DNA of 64,000 bases from Wuchereria bancrofti (GCA_005281725.1 SSBO01000001.1:11823475-11887474), one strand, 5' to 3'. Positions 51,301 through 62,827 are shown, counted from the stretch's first letter. The notes: generated by a model from the letters alone, not told the origin. Numbers and translations are program-made.

Positions 51301-54300
51301 TATTTAAAAATTTTTTTTTTCTGGAAAAGTTAAACAAAATGAAAATAAATTTTGGGTAGAATAATGTAGCATTCCAGTTTTTCATCAAAAAGTTTCACAT
51401 AAATAGGAATGCAAATAACATTTCGTTTAATTTATCATTTTTTATAAATTATTCGGTATACTTCGAGCTGGATGAAAAACTGGTACTATCTTTTCTAGAG
51501 TAGAAAATTTATGGATGAAAGGAAGAAAAAAAAAGCAATCAGTTAAATGATGACGAAAAGTTACTATTATTTAAATTAAATTTGACTAAATTTTTGCAAA
51601 AATTTTTGCCGAACTAAAATTTTTTATCGACTTCAATTGATAAAATTTTAAATTACAGAAAATTGATAGGGATGAAATGAACGGTAAGAAAAGTTAACAA
51701 AGTACAATGTCGGAATGTGTAATGGTAATGGAGCGGAAAAGATAGAAAAATTAAAAATATTCATTCATCTTTTTATTTCATTCCGTAAAAGCTTCTGAAT
51801 TGATTTGTCGCTAATTGTGACACTTTTTGTAATTTATCTTTTTGAGCAATTAATTTATTTTGAGAAAATATCAATTAATAAATTTAGTGAATTAAACATG
51901 AATGAGTGACCATATGATTAAAAGAGAAATTAATGTAAGAAAATTAGAGGACTTTTAAAAGTATCATTGAAATAAATTGATAAGCTTACAAGTGTAGAAA
52001 AAAAAAACGCTAATTTAGCTTTAGCAATTATTTGAAATGCATATGTTATAGATTAATTTTAAATGAATATTTAATTTTGAATAAAATTATTTAATTCAAA
52101 ATGATTAATTATGAATTGATAGAAAAAAATTCGGGAAAATTTAACAATATCAAGTTGATTACTACTTTGTGTTAAAATGTTGTAAATATGACATTTTAAA
52201 TGACAATGAAAGTAGCAAATGAGAATGGAAATAATTTTGCTGAAGAAAAAAGCAAGAAAACATAAACGAATGGAAAAATTGGTGGACAATCTTTCATCGT
52301 AATTTCAACGAGGAAATGCCATTTGCATTTTGTACTTCATATTTCGTCTTTTTTCTTTTGGTTAAGAAAATGATATTTTCATTGTACTTCAAAAATTGTT
52401 GCATAGAAAGTGTTGGAATTAAAATATGTGATAAAATATCATTTACAATTGTTAGTAATTTAAAAATGAAAAGTTGCAGAAAAAAAAAAGGAAAAGAAAA
52501 ATTTGACAGCTGGATAATTGTTATTAATATAAGTAAAAACTATTGATTACAATTAAAGATTTTGGGAAATTTTGACAAAAACTAATGATATAATAATGAT
52601 TTATATCCAATCATTTGATAATTTAAGATTAATTTAAGGTTAAGTTAAGATTAATTAGAATAAATGAAAGAGGAAAAATTGAATGAAAAGTAAACTATTT
52701 CTAATATAAATTGATATTAGAAATGACCAATATGATGGAATAAACGAGAGAGAGAGATATACTGAAAAACTTGATAATTTAACATTCTTCCGCGATCGGA
52801 TTTATTTAACAATTTGGTAACTCCTTCCATTTCAATTCATTTAAACAAACCATTCAAATATAACAGACTTTAATGAGATTTAATATAAACAATTTTTGCA
52901 CTTTTTTTCCTGTTTAAATTAAAAAAAAAAAAAGAGAAAATCCCATACTACAAAGTATACTTTCTATCAAAAATAAAGATAGAATTGTAATTTAAATTAA
53001 AATTGTAATTATTGGAAATTAGATTTAAAAAAAAGATGTTAAAAGCTAATAAAGCATAGTATAGGTTATCATTAGAGAATAAAAATTGAAACATAATAGG
53101 AAAAGAACAGTAAAGAAGCATTAAATATAAGCGATACAAAATGATTGAAGGTCAAGTTAAAAGTCATTAAAGTAAAATTATACCTTTCAATGAAAGAAGA
53201 AAAAAAAAAAAGAGGAATGAGTTATGGGTAACAATGAAAAGAAAAAGTTCTCATCGTTGACAGTGTCAAAATTTCCATTTGGTTGACTGGAAGGATTACA
53301 TTTACAGTTGACTGAACAAAAATTGGCTTTTACAATTTCCTCTTACTATCATTTCAATCATTTTTTTTTATAATCGATATGCTTTTTGATGTTATTTTCA
53401 TAATTAAATAAATATGTTTTCTTTTTTTTAAATAAATATATAGTTTTTTTCTAATATATTTTCTTCATATATTTAAAATTGTTAAAATTATAAATGCTGA
53501 TTAATCGCTTCATTAATCAATATTAAATTATTAGGGGAAAAAAAAAAGAAAAAAGTTGTGCAGTTTACTGATCAATCTAACATATTCAGTTTTAATTGCT
53601 TTTATAATGAAATTTGAATTTGAAATAAAATTATAGAAATAACGCAACTATTATAAAATTGAAAATTTGATTAAAAAAAATGAAAAAAAAAAGAGATAAA
53701 TGGTTGATGGACAATTATGGGAATGAAACGAATCAAATTATATTATTCATCAGATGGAAGAATTTAAAATTTGAAAATATTTGGGTAACGTTTTTTTTTT
53801 TTTTTTCATTTTCATCATTTAACATTTGGTTGTAGAAACAGATGGTTGATTGATTGTTAATGATTTGATATAATTATATCTGTCATAAAATTTTACCGAT
53901 ATGAATTAATTTTATATTATTTGCTGATCTGATAATTTTATCCAATAATAATTTTACTTCAAATTTCACTACAAAAGTTACATTAAAGTATGGTAAATTA
54001 ATAGAACTACAGTTTAGGATTACTTTTTGTACCTTTTCATTTTTTTTTATTTTTGATAAAACATTTCTTTCCAATTGGTCAGTTTTAATATAACATAAAA
54101 ATAGTTTGATTTTTTTAAAGCTGCCTTAAAAAATTGCGTGTAATTAATTAATTAATGAACAGATATTATTTTTTTAATAAATTTGAAATCTAACAACCTA
54201 AAATGTATCATTTGCTTCCTATAATAATAGACATTTATTGTGTCTGTATGATTTCATTTGTAATTTTTCAAAAAAATCAATAAATTATTTCATTAATTTT

Positions 54301-55023
54301 ACAAATAAATTTAAGCTCACTCTTTCTTTTTTTTTTTAAATATATTTGATTTCTGCTAAATGTTGGCAAAAAAATTAATTTAAAAAAACAAAGCTAATCT
54401 ATATCGATATAACTCACAGGTTTTGGTGGTTGACCTTCGACGACCTTTTCGATTGGTGTCGACCATTGCCGTACCGTTGTTTCTACTTTTGCTGACATGA
54501 CACTTTTACTTTTGCTGTGACAATTAATCGAAGTTGAGTGCGCTGTTGATGTTGTCCACTGACGTTGTGTTACTATGCCTAATAATGATAAACAATAACA
54601 TTTGATAAATAATTATTCTGCTAATACTTTATTGATTGTACTGATTAATTTATCTTTTAAATTTAAAAAAGAAAAAAAGAAATGAAACTATGCTATTCAA
54701 TTATATTCTTGCCAATTTCAAATTTCTTTTTTTCTTCAAAAATTTTGAAATCATTTAAATTTATGAATATAACTTTCTTTTTCTTACAATTTTTATATGA
54801 AATTATTCATACCACTTACCAACAATATTATCGTTGAGAGAGATAAACTGTTGATTGAGTAGCAGAGGCGGTGTTGGTGAGTTATCGGGAAGTGGCGGTG
54901 GCGATATTTGCGCTTGTTGCTCTGTACGATGAAATTTATTGTTGTTATCAACTTCACTACTTATTGATGAGAGAGTATTTGAGAAGTTAAACGATTTCAA
55001 TGAAATTCGTTTTAGTCTTCGTG
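33362..55023 (-). CDS. Unrecognised large Trp/Pro-motif, Gln/Arg-rich protein (5' module), multi-exon
   Basis: Twenty-five exons joined in frame from 55023 down to a stop at 33362-33364 give about 1,270 residues, plus an unseen short N-terminal exon, because the first visible exon enters in phase 1. No catalytic domain, signal peptide or membrane segment was seen. Recurrent features: Trp-Pro motifs (WSTPIEKVVEGQPPKP; NKPWDKPQWPGPK; GKRWKPPPEQSYIWPY), repeated ETRPIT (about 46320 and 36610), a charged helical region over 37165-37652, and a Trp-containing block (ADWEKIYDLPVHSSTITSRD). Most of the rest is Ser/Gln/Asn-rich and likely disordered. An alternative ATG exon at 41644-41910 would make a form of about 1,050 residues. 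The style fits an intracellular scaffold, perhaps cytoskeletal, but no family is claimed. The 3' end is ambiguous: stop in the 40-nt exon, read-through stop just after 33557, or splicing into the 3' module. Confidence 0.7.
33557..33942 (-). CDS. 5' module exon 24 (optional or near-terminal)
   Basis: About 128 codons, Gln/Arg/Ser-rich, including LSQKLTRPMRDPSDYNQYRI. Ends CAATG before gtaact in phase 2. If unspliced, the frame meets TAA within two codons (TGG TAA). Confidence 0.75.
34044..34145 (-). CDS. 5' module exon 23 (Gln/Asn-rich)
   Basis: Encodes YLRQQKHRQQQFSPNIARTD, then an Asn/Tyr-rich stretch. Phase 0 out, so it can splice to 33942 or directly to 31794. Confidence 0.78.
34671..34927 (-). 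CDS. 5' module exon 22 (DWEKIYDLP block)
   Basis: Encodes IADWEKIYDLPVHSSTITSR, NVNVRGKLAAFENKLRL and a Ser/Arg-rich end. Several ACGT-core words (CACGTG) in the DNA come from Arg/Thr codons. Confidence 0.83.
35052..35178 (-). CDS. 5' module exon 21
   Basis: Encodes VLKKKHSQSLPESIDMDPDK and HHRKFHRFGELPSSRCC. Ends in phase 1 before gtaaac. Confidence 0.8.
35356..35507 (-). CDS. 5' module exon 20 (Gly/Pro-rich)
   Basis: Encodes PGPLDESAKRQIKHLVQPLP and PKPAFGGPRATPSGGFYPHA. The donor AAA before gttaga restores phase 0 to the next exon; without it the frame runs to a stop about 30 nt on. Confidence 0.8.
35660..35782 (-). CDS. 5' module exon 19
   Basis: Encodes GRTTEFQWQPVVYNPEYKQE and SFPDTLRGFG. 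Phase 1 in and out. Confidence 0.83.
35990..36149 (-). CDS. 5' module exon 18 (WKPPPEQSYIWP motif)
   Basis: Encodes RREAFIEKPRPEPVIFRTGK, then RWKPPPEQSYIWPYVGKALN. Ends in phase 1. Confidence 0.85.
36438..36653 (-). CDS. 5' module exon 17 (second ETRPIT motif)
   Basis: Seventy-two codons: MHVYETRPITATSESDAQGE, ISWKRVYIVDQLKPVAKNE and LLEKERFNIDLLK. Looks more conserved than its neighbours (few repeats, mixed residues). Confidence 0.82.
37165..37326 (-). CDS. 5' module exon 16 (charged helix continues)
   Basis: Fifty-four codons: SRALEKQERLYCQQMQAKGS and ISAQKRQKELYFE. Helix-prone and charged, continuing exon 15. Confidence 0.8.
37440..37652 (-). CDS. 5' module exon 15 (charged helix begins)
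   Basis: Seventy-one codons: KQKHERARSVPPSLRTRNIT, then RQKQLELEAMRLKEERAILC. Acceptor gttacag, donor gtatta. Confidence 0.82.
37831..37891 (-). CDS. 5' module exon 14
   Basis: Encodes YGSRSKSVSVMEMNAMEPEK. Phase 2 in, phase 0 out. Confidence 0.72.
38024..38137 (-). CDS. 5' module exon 13
   Basis: Encodes ESLEKQQIPVEEYRFDTDYH and a charged end. Phase 2 in and out; acceptor catttttag. Confidence 0.75.
38474..38706 (-). CDS. 5' module exon 12 (Gln/Arg-rich helix)
   Basis: Encodes RLYQIMQENLRQQKLLRRSE and FFTLEEVQIKQQR. Ends in phase 2 (AG before gtttaa). Confidence 0.8.
39323..39562 (-). CDS. 5' module exon 11
   Basis: Eighty codons: VYKMDDFDSSSDPVISSRN and further, ending RVQISDNSDK. The acceptor attttttag lies 9 nt before an in-frame ATG, so this could also be a trans-spliced start. 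Confidence 0.78.
39944..40129 (-). CDS. 5' module exon 10
   Basis: Sixty-two codons beginning ALYPSENTDVIINENQ, with ITSPNSHRRIICPNQNE near the end. Acceptor ttttgcag; the donor ATA before gtatat is weaker. Confidence 0.7.
40243..40383 (-). CDS. 5' module exon 9
   Basis: Forty-seven codons: NLEPKSSNNFVAVDNLIANE, then ENVRRYCHEQMETETPCSAD and further. Acceptor aattgcag, donor gtaaac. Confidence 0.78.
41644..41910 (-). CDS. Alternative first exon (internal promoter isoform)
   Basis: Eighty-nine codons starting MSEQQISRESFLSSTICPYF and ending in phase 0 at CAG before gttctt, matching the next exon at 40383. No acceptor precedes the ATG, so it reads as a first exon of a shorter transcript. The ATC-type repeat array lies about 380 bp upstream. 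Confidence 0.7.
42295..42690. repeat. ATC/ATT-type trinucleotide repeat array
   Basis: About 400 bp of ATC, ATT and ACC triplets. On the minus strand it gives an Asp/Asn/Ser open frame. It lies upstream of the alternative first exon at 41910. Confidence 0.9.
42714..42770. repeat. CA microsatellite
   Basis: Interrupted (CA)n next to the trinucleotide array. Confidence 0.9.
42852..42912. repeat. CATA/CA microsatellite
   Basis: (CATA)n followed by (CA)n. Confidence 0.88.
45495..45515 (-). CDS. 5' module exon 8 (21-nt microexon)
   Basis: Seven codons, TIETLQK, between a full acceptor (ccatttcag) and donor (gtatgg). Its begin/end pattern mirrors exon 7 (starts ACTA, ends AAG). A phase-neutral microexon that could be skipped. 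Confidence 0.6.
46025..46075 (-). CDS. 5' module exon 7
   Basis: Seventeen codons, TTNSNDQSLKELAEIKK. Acceptor aatttcag, donor gtaagc, phase 0. Confidence 0.7.
46182..46337 (-). CDS. 5' module exon 6 (ETRPIT and WPGPK motifs)
   Basis: Encodes AAETRPITTSAYLTESLDRH and ends NKPWDKPQWPGPK. Clearly richer in G+C than the flanking introns; phase 0 at both ends. Confidence 0.82.
46736..46918 (-). CDS. 5' module exon 5
   Basis: Sixty-one codons including NREIPRIQRRNLDFPSEH and SFLKLEPMQQRKLR. The nearer acceptor atatttag was chosen because the upstream acag leads straight into a stop. Confidence 0.8.
47136..47195 (-). CDS. 5' module exon 4
   Basis: Twenty codons, IQKMDFGSDLNLPEAVGDYK. Acceptor tattacag, donor gtatgt, phase 0. 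Confidence 0.75.
47337..47426 (-). CDS. 5' module exon 3
   Basis: Thirty codons: EDRPTVIHGEAQKSVVQS and on to SYKSVSERQ. Acceptor cttttccag, donor gtgagc, phase 0. Confidence 0.75.
47427..54417. other. 7-kb intron of the minus-strand gene
   Basis: AT-rich. Holds the ATT tract and one candidate small exon (48120-48176); nothing else exon-like seen. Confidence 0.6.
49190..49403. repeat. ATT-rich trinucleotide tract
   Basis: Imperfect ATT, ACT and GTT triplets within the large intron between exons at 54418 and 47426. Confidence 0.8.
54418..54578 (-). CDS. 5' module exon 2 (first Trp-Pro motif)
   Basis: Encodes VTQRQWTTSTAHSTSINC, then MSAKVETTVRQWSTPIEK and VVEGQPPKP. Phase 1 in, phase 0 out at CCT before gtgagt. 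A 7-kb intron follows. Confidence 0.8.
54820..55023 (-). CDS. 5' module exon 1 seen (enters in phase 1)
   Basis: Encodes RRLKRISLKSFNFSNTLSS and a proline run PPPLPDNSPTPPLLL. Acceptor attcttatag, donor gtaagt. No in-frame ATG, so an upstream coding exon must exist unless translation starts at the MSAKVETT methionine of the next exon. Confidence 0.75.
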
Positions 55024-56867
55024 CTATAAGAATACTCAATAAATTTTTTTTTTCTTTAAATATAAATATGAAATGTAAAATGTAAACAAATAATGTATGG
55101 CTAAGATAATATCAACAAAAAGAAAAAAAAAATTATTATCATAAATGAAGAATAGCACTGATAGTGGTTGATAATATTTGATAACGCTATAAAGTATGAC
55201 TAGCAGGAAAAAAAAACGTACATTAGGAAATAAAAAACAAACAGCGCGAAAAAATATGTATATACCATCTTATAAAAAGTAATGTGAAAGGTTAAACTGA
55301 AGTAATTAGATTAACAAATAAAATTTACTAAAATGTAAAATTTGAAATTAAAAACCATCCAACGTTATTAAAAGAAAAAGAATAAGTCAAAGGAAAAGAA
55401 CTAAACAACATTAATTTAAATTTGTTTCTATCCAAGGTTCTTTATTTATTTCTTAAACAACCATCAATTATCGAAATTAATAAATGTGCTTTTAAATGAA
55501 TCATAGAAGTCGGTAAAATAACCGATTAAATTTTGGTAAAGACAATAAGCAAAAAAATAAATAAAATAAAATTTGCGACAATAGCCGTCGAATAATGCAA
55601 AATGTTCATAATTCAAATTTTAAGTAATTAAATGAAGTATTTTCATTCAAAAAAAAAAAAAAAATCAAATAATTATTTCTTTTGATCATTGATAAATTAT
55701 TTCTTTATGAAAGAATTCAGATAGAAATGAAAAATATGCCAAGCATTAATGACATTATCAATTACACATTCCTTTTTAATAATTAAATAACATAATTAAT
55801 AATTTATTAGAAGAAAAAGAATAAAAGAGTGGAATATAATTGCCGTATTTTTGAGAATAAAATCAAAATATTTGATTTGATTTATAATTTAATTTACTTA
55901 TTAGTAATTACTTAAAAATTGATTAATGATGGCTGACCAACAATGTCTTGGCTGACCAACATCTGTCCACAATACTGTTTTTAGTCTCAAAATATATCTC
56001 ACATAGAATCATCCTTCTAAAATGAGTACATCCTGCTCAAGTGGAAGGTTATTTCTTGACTTTTTAATTGTGTCAACCATCATCCGAACTCGATAGAGGT
56101 GTGACAATCTATCTGTTAAACACAAATAACTGCCATCAATCTAGCAGTAAATAGTGAATAAAGCAAAAATGTCAACTGGTTTCGTGACAAAATTATCCGT
56201 TTAAATATCAGATTTCTAATCTATCAAAGTATAAATTTCTCAATTAGATCAAAAACATCAACAAAAAAATGGGCAAAAATTTCTTAAAAAGCAAATAGAC
56301 ATTTTTGAATAAATCTTCTTTCTGCAACTCTATTTAAGAAATATTTAATAATTATCATTGGAAATTAAACTGTTATTGGCTAATAATACTAATTAATAAT
56401 TAGTCATTGAAATAAGTCTATTTATAATGTGTTAGCTTCAAGTAAAACATAGCCCTAATTAATTCATTCATTCATTCATTAGGTATATTCCGAATTTGAA
56501 ATAATTGTTCATAGAGCTCAGTTATTGGAGTTTTTTATCCTAACATAAGTTAATACAAGAAAACATTTGAGTAAGCAAAAGGTAAAATGAGAGAAATAGG
56601 TGAGTCAGGTAAACAATGACTGTAAACAAACTTAAATGTGAGTCATACAAAATTGAAAAGATTGTGAAAACATTAACCATTAACAAACCAAAAAATTTAG
56701 TTTTTTTTTTTTCTTTTTCATTTGCAATAAAATTACACAGTTTTTACGTTTTCTTTTCTGTATAAATTTTTAATATTTCAACTTTTTTTTTTCCATTTTG
56801 AAAATTTTTAAAATTAATCATTTAGTATACAACAATTTAACATATTTTAAATTAAACAAATATTACT

Positions 56868-56922
56868 TGTATGTGTGTCTGTCTGTTTGTCTGTGTATGT
56901 GTGTGTGTGTGTGTGTGTGCGT
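56868..56922. repeat. GT microsatellite
   Basis: Interrupted (GT)n with TCTG variants. Confidence 0.9.
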
Positions 56923-59900
56923 ACATTCGAAAAGTATAATTCTAGTGCTAATCAAACATTCTTGCACAATTCTATTCAGAAATGAAAATAAATCCTGCTA
57001 CAGAGTGGAAAAAAAACCGGAATTCAAATGGCACTATGCAAAAAGCCGATTGATATTTCACATACATTAATGTTTTGCGCTTATATTGACATGTCAACTT
57101 TCAAACACATATACAGAATGGATGAAATTAATCGTTAAATTTTTGAAAGTAAATTTTAAAAAAAGAATAATTTAATGTTTTAGCATGAATAAAAGAAGAA
57201 AATTAACAAAATTTAATCTTTGTTATTGCTAATTATCTTTTATTTATTTGCCTATTTATTTTTTCTTTTCTTATTTATTTCTCTTTTTTTTTTCATTTGA
57301 TTGCACCGTTTTCGTAACTATTAAGACATTTACTTACTATAATATTTTCTAGGAATGATAGGTACTTTTTCAAATAAATAAATTAATGCAGCAGTTGCGC
57401 TATTAATTATTTTGAGTAATGTATGATTAAATTAGCTTAACATCGATCTGTTTTTTTTTCTTATAACTGCAAAGTAAAGTAAACAATGTTATGATATGAT
57501 ATGATAATGTATGATTGTAAATGTTGTAGCAATGCCGCTATTTAAATAAAGCGAAATATTTGTGTTAAATTTTGAAACAAAGATTTGAAGAACGCATTTT
57601 GCATGTAAAATGAGCAAAGATTAGATTGAAATAGATTAGATAAGCACAGTCTATTGTTTCATCAATAAACTTTCTCTTATCTTTTCAATAAACGCTGAAT
57701 AAATTTGCAATTATTTTAAAGTCAGTATGAAATCAGTTACATCCGTTTTTCATATATTCCAAAATTTAAATAATGATAAGCAGTTGTTGAATTTCATGAA
57801 AGCCGGAATTGCATTTTCGAAATTTCATTACGCCTAAAAATCGATTTTTTTTCCTAGAATAGATAAAAGAATAAAACTGGACGGAAAATATCAACCGGTT
57901 TGCATGCAATTATACATTTACATTTGATATTTCATGCATATAAAATGATTAAAAATAAAAGATCGAACAGAAAAAATAGCTAAGAATTTTAAAAAAAAAT
58001 TCTAGAAATTTTTTTGTTCATTTCTTAAATAATTTTTTATTTTATTGATTGAAAATTTTTACATTAATTTATTTTAGCCAATTTTCAAAGAAACAATAAA
58101 AAGATCTTAAATTGGTGCAAAAATTTATTCTAACTCCCAATTATGTCTAAGTACAAAAGCACAAATCTTATCAGTAAATAATAATTTTAATTTAATTTCA
58201 AAAATTGAATAAAATTAGGAGGAAGTTTTGGTAAAACGATGATATTTTTTGAATTTTATAGCAAAGTAATTCGTTTTTCTTTCAACAACCAACCATAAAT
58301 GATCACAAATTTTAGTTTACACAAAATTTGTTTCCTACTTTCTATGATATTTTAACTAGATTTTAACACACTATCCATTATATCTTCCCTTTTTTCCTTT
58401 TTCTTTTTCTTTTTCCCTCTCTCTCTTTCCTTACTTTATTTAATCATTTTAGTGGATTATTAGAATAAAAAGTGATCCATTTTCAGGTGATTTCATATTT
58501 AATACCCTTTTTACAGTCTCAAACTAAAATTGATTAAGTTCAATATTTTTCATAAATTGTAAAAAGTTATAGCTTATTGAGTAAAATATTTAAGTAATAA
58601 AAATGAGAGATTAGTATTATTATAAATTTTGCTCTGAAATGTTACAATCTTTTGCATTACATAGTATTTAAAATAATAATAATCCATGCAATTACCGGTT
58701 TTCAAGTACTAATTACTTACTCATTTAGAAGGTTATATTTTTATAAAATTTGCATTAGATTATTGCATGCATTTACATGCATCATTGCTATTACATAGAC
58801 ATTTCAAAAATTTTTAAAAATTGTCGAATTTGAATTCTTCTAAAGAATGAATCTAACAGTTAATGTGATGGATTGATTGATTGATTTATTATTTGAATTC
58901 AAAATTGAACATTGAATTATGACGGATAAGATGAATAGATTGACAGAGAGATATGGGATAATTGTATGTAATACTGTGCAACTATACAAAATTTGTTAAA
59001 TTAAAGAATAAAATTAAAATTCATGAATTTAAATAAGTGCAAATACAACAGTGAAAAGAGAGAAAGGAAGATTACTATCACATTTTACTTATAGGATAAA
59101 ATGAAAATTTACTTTTCGTGACAATTTAAGGATCATTATTGGTACAAATTGTGATGGTGTGACATATGACAAGATCAAATATATATGATTTTAGTTGCAA
59201 ATAATATCAATTGTTTGATTAAGCTTGTTGCGGAAATAAATTTGCAAAATTAAAATTGGATTATAATGAAATAGGCATAAAAGTTTTGAAAACTAAGAAA
59301 CATAAGGCAGAGAGAAGGAAATGAAAGAAGAATTGAGGGATTGTATTAGAAATTCAATCAAAAACAGGTTCTTTTTTTCTTTTTTAAAGGACAATTAAGC
59401 TATCTTATATTAGTTACTGTTGTTTTGCGAATTCAAAACAGGCTTTTTCAGATTTCAAAAAAATCCATCATTATGCAAAAAGTAAACAAATGGAAATTTT
59501 TATCGTAAATAAGTAATTGCTTTATAAAATGTGATTCTAATAAAAAAGAAAAAAAAAAGAAAACAACACTTACAGATGCATAAGAACTAATAATGAAATT
59601 TCAAAAAAAAAGTAATAATAATAATTAGACATGGATTTCTTAAAAAATCAGCAATTAATTTGTAAAAATTATTGAAATTTTTCATTTTCCTCTACATTTG
59701 TTTCAATTTTTCATGAAATTGTTAAATAAACAAGAAATTTGCAAAAAAAGAAGAAAAAAAAATTAAAATGAGCACAAGAAAATCAGTTTAATTGGATGAA
59801 AATATTCTCTCTATAGTAATTTGAATGAAATTTGATAAACTTATGAGCACAAAATATTGCAAAATAATAATTTGTACTTTTTTTTTTTTTTGAACAATCG

Positions 59901-59968
59901 TTGTAACGATGCCGTGGTAGTCATTTGCTCAGTAATAGTAAAATAATAATACATTGATGGAAATAAAT

Positions 59969-60128
59969 GAACCGGAAACTATGTAGGTGTTTTGTTGTCT
60001 AAACCGGAAAGTATATAGGTGTTTCACTGTCTAAACCGGAAAGCATATAGTTATTTTACTGTCTAAACTGAAAAGCAAATAGGTATTTTACTGTTTCAAC
60101 CGGAAAGCAAATAGCTATTTTATTGTAT
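59969..60128. repeat. 32-bp minisatellite, five units
   Basis: Units start at 59969, 60001, 60033, 60065 and 60097, each with a core like AACCGGAAAGCATATAG. They differ at several positions, so the array is not recent. Confidence 0.9.
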
Positions 60129-62827
60129 TTTTTTAATCGATAAATGAAATGAAGGGAATAAATGATAATTAAATGAAAGTTAATAGGAAAATGACAGATG
60201 AAATTTCAGATAGAAATAAGAAAGTTAGTCAAATTTGTTTGTTTATATAATAAACAAGGATGAAATAGTAATATTTTTTCATATATCTTTGAATTTAAAA
60301 AAAAAAATTTTTTTAAATCACTCATAATAGATGTGAAGAAGAGAAACTATCACATTGTCACAAGTTTTTCTCTTTTTCTTTTTCTAGGAAAAGAAGCATT
60401 TGTTTACCTAACATTTACTTAACAAATGGAATTATTCAAGATGAGTTTTGCAATGATCAAATATCTAAATTTGCTATTGTCAACGTATTTAAGCGTAAAA
60501 CAACAAAGCAATGATTACCACTTTTTTATTTAAAATTTGATATTTTTTTTTCTTTCAACAAAATTATAAATTAGGAAAAAGTTTGCTATAAAATATGACA
60601 AATAAAAAAGCTAAATTTTTCATCCTTACATTTTTTTTCCTTTTCTTTCACTTATTGTCGTCGGAATTAATTTCAAGATGATGAAATATTGGAATGAAAA
60701 TTTCAAAATATAAAAAAATTTCAAAATTTAATTATTAAATATTCTTAGTAAATTATTTGGAATTTGATTTTTTTTTTGCTTGAATACTTTCAACTGATAT
60801 ATCCAGAAAGAACTGTTCAGGATATGATTATTAATTTTTGATTGTGACATTCCTTTAACAAAAATAAATTGTATTTTTTTTTAAAGAACAAAAAAGAAAA
60901 AAGAATATAATGGAAAGGAAATGCTTTTCAAAAAAAAATTTTTCATAAGAAATTGAAGGAACAAATTCTCTTGCATATCTCGTTTGATAAATAATTTAAG
61001 GAAAAACGAAAAAAAAAAAAGATGATGGATACGAAATGGAAAAATTAAATCCGGTTTGTTTAGACTTCTGATTCATAAAGTTTAATATATTGTTCTGAGA
61101 GAAAAAAAAAACATTTAAAATTTTGCAAAATTCTAAACTAATAATCGATAAGAAAATACAATGCGATGTCATTTCAACAATAAGGTCACGTAATTATTCA
61201 TTTTTTCTTTTTTAAAAAATAAAAAGGAAAAAAAAAAACAGAAACTCATAGAATTAATATGCAACATTTACTTGGTCAGATTTTTCAAGATAATTTTACG
61301 CTCAACTATTATTAAAAAAGATACAGGCGCATATGTACCAAATCCTCTTATCTCTTCTTTGTATGATAATTTTCCTTCATAATTGTTAACATTCTTATAC
61401 ATTTAATTATTTCATTTAATTAAGAGATAGTAACATAGTAAAAAGTAATATAGAATTGTTTTTAAGCTAATAAAATAGAATAATACTAATAGATTAAAGG
61501 GATTTTTGAAAATATTTGAAATTATCAATAAAATAATGAGTGATAGTTGGAAACAACCAAACAATTTCTATCATTGTTACACCAATGAAACGACTTTTGA
61601 ACTTTTAATCATCGGTAAGGGTCATATACTGTCGTTGCCAGATATTAACCGGTACGACATTGTAATCAACATTCTATTTGCTCAAATTAATTGCTGTTAT
61701 TTTTTAAATCATTAAGAAAAAATTAGAATGATGGCGTCAAATTTTAAATTATTAGCTGTAGATAAAACAGTAAGTCAAATTTTTTCTTAAAAAAATATCA
61801 TCATATTATTATCAGTAATTTGTTTAAAACACTGATAGAATTAATTATGATAGACTAGCTAGTAAGAGGTTAATTTCAAACTAAAGTAGATTTGTAAATT
61901 TGAATTTTCTTAAAAATATTTTTTTTGATTACATAAGTTTTGTTATTAATTTCTCAACCACTTTAATTTTTCAACTTTTTTAATTACTTTAACTTTATTA
62001 TGAAATACATTTTTATGAATTCGCTGTTAATTTAATCGAAATTTCAATTGGTAATTTATAATAGAAAATTATAATGCTAATTATAGAATGTATCAATTAG
62101 ATGAATTTAGGCTTTAATTAATATCAGATTAGATTAGTTTACAGATTAGATTAGTTTACAAAGAAATAGAAACACATTAAAAGCATATCGGAAGAATAAT
62201 CTTCTACAAATTTCTTTCCATTTTTTTTAATGAGTTTTTAAAGAAATGATTAGAAATATGGAAATATCTTTTTTTAAAAAAATAGATGAAAGACAGAAAT
62301 ATCAATAAATTGATTAAAATTGAAAAATTTTTTCGAAGAAATGAATTATTTAAGGAATTTAGACTTATGGTAATGTCAGTGAAAATAGTTTGTCTATGTT
62401 ATTTCTCACCCGCATAAATAAGTAGTCGTGCAAGAAAATTACACTCTTAAATAATTGCACTTTTATCAATCAGTAAACAAATTTGATAAGCTACGCAAGA
62501 ATCTATCTAATCACACAAAAATCATTCAGTATGGTACAAATTAGCACATAACTATTGCGCATTTGTACAATACAAATCAATTGCATAAAAGAAATTTAAC
62601 TTATCAGTGAATGTTATCTGATAATTAAAGTATGCATGATAAGATAGAAATATGTGAAAAATTTTTGAAAGTAATAAAATTAGAAGTTTCATCAGTTTTT
62701 TTTTTTGATAAATATTTCAGTTAAAAACATTTATATATATTTTTCTTGCAAAATAAGAAATAGAAGTGTTAAAAATTGTTAATGATAATCAGAAGATAGT
62801 TGTGATAAATTCGACTACATCAATACA

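Larger units (their letters stand above)
55024..62827. other. 5' intron/intergenic region between divergent genes
   Basis: No firm exon. Holds a GT microsatellite, the 32-bp repeat at 60 kb, and possible tiny first exons for the minus-strand gene (58721-58724). Confidence 0.5.

Noticed and set aside
59969..60128. CRISPR-like array
   Set aside because: Units abut without spacers and diverge; the DNA is eukaryotic.
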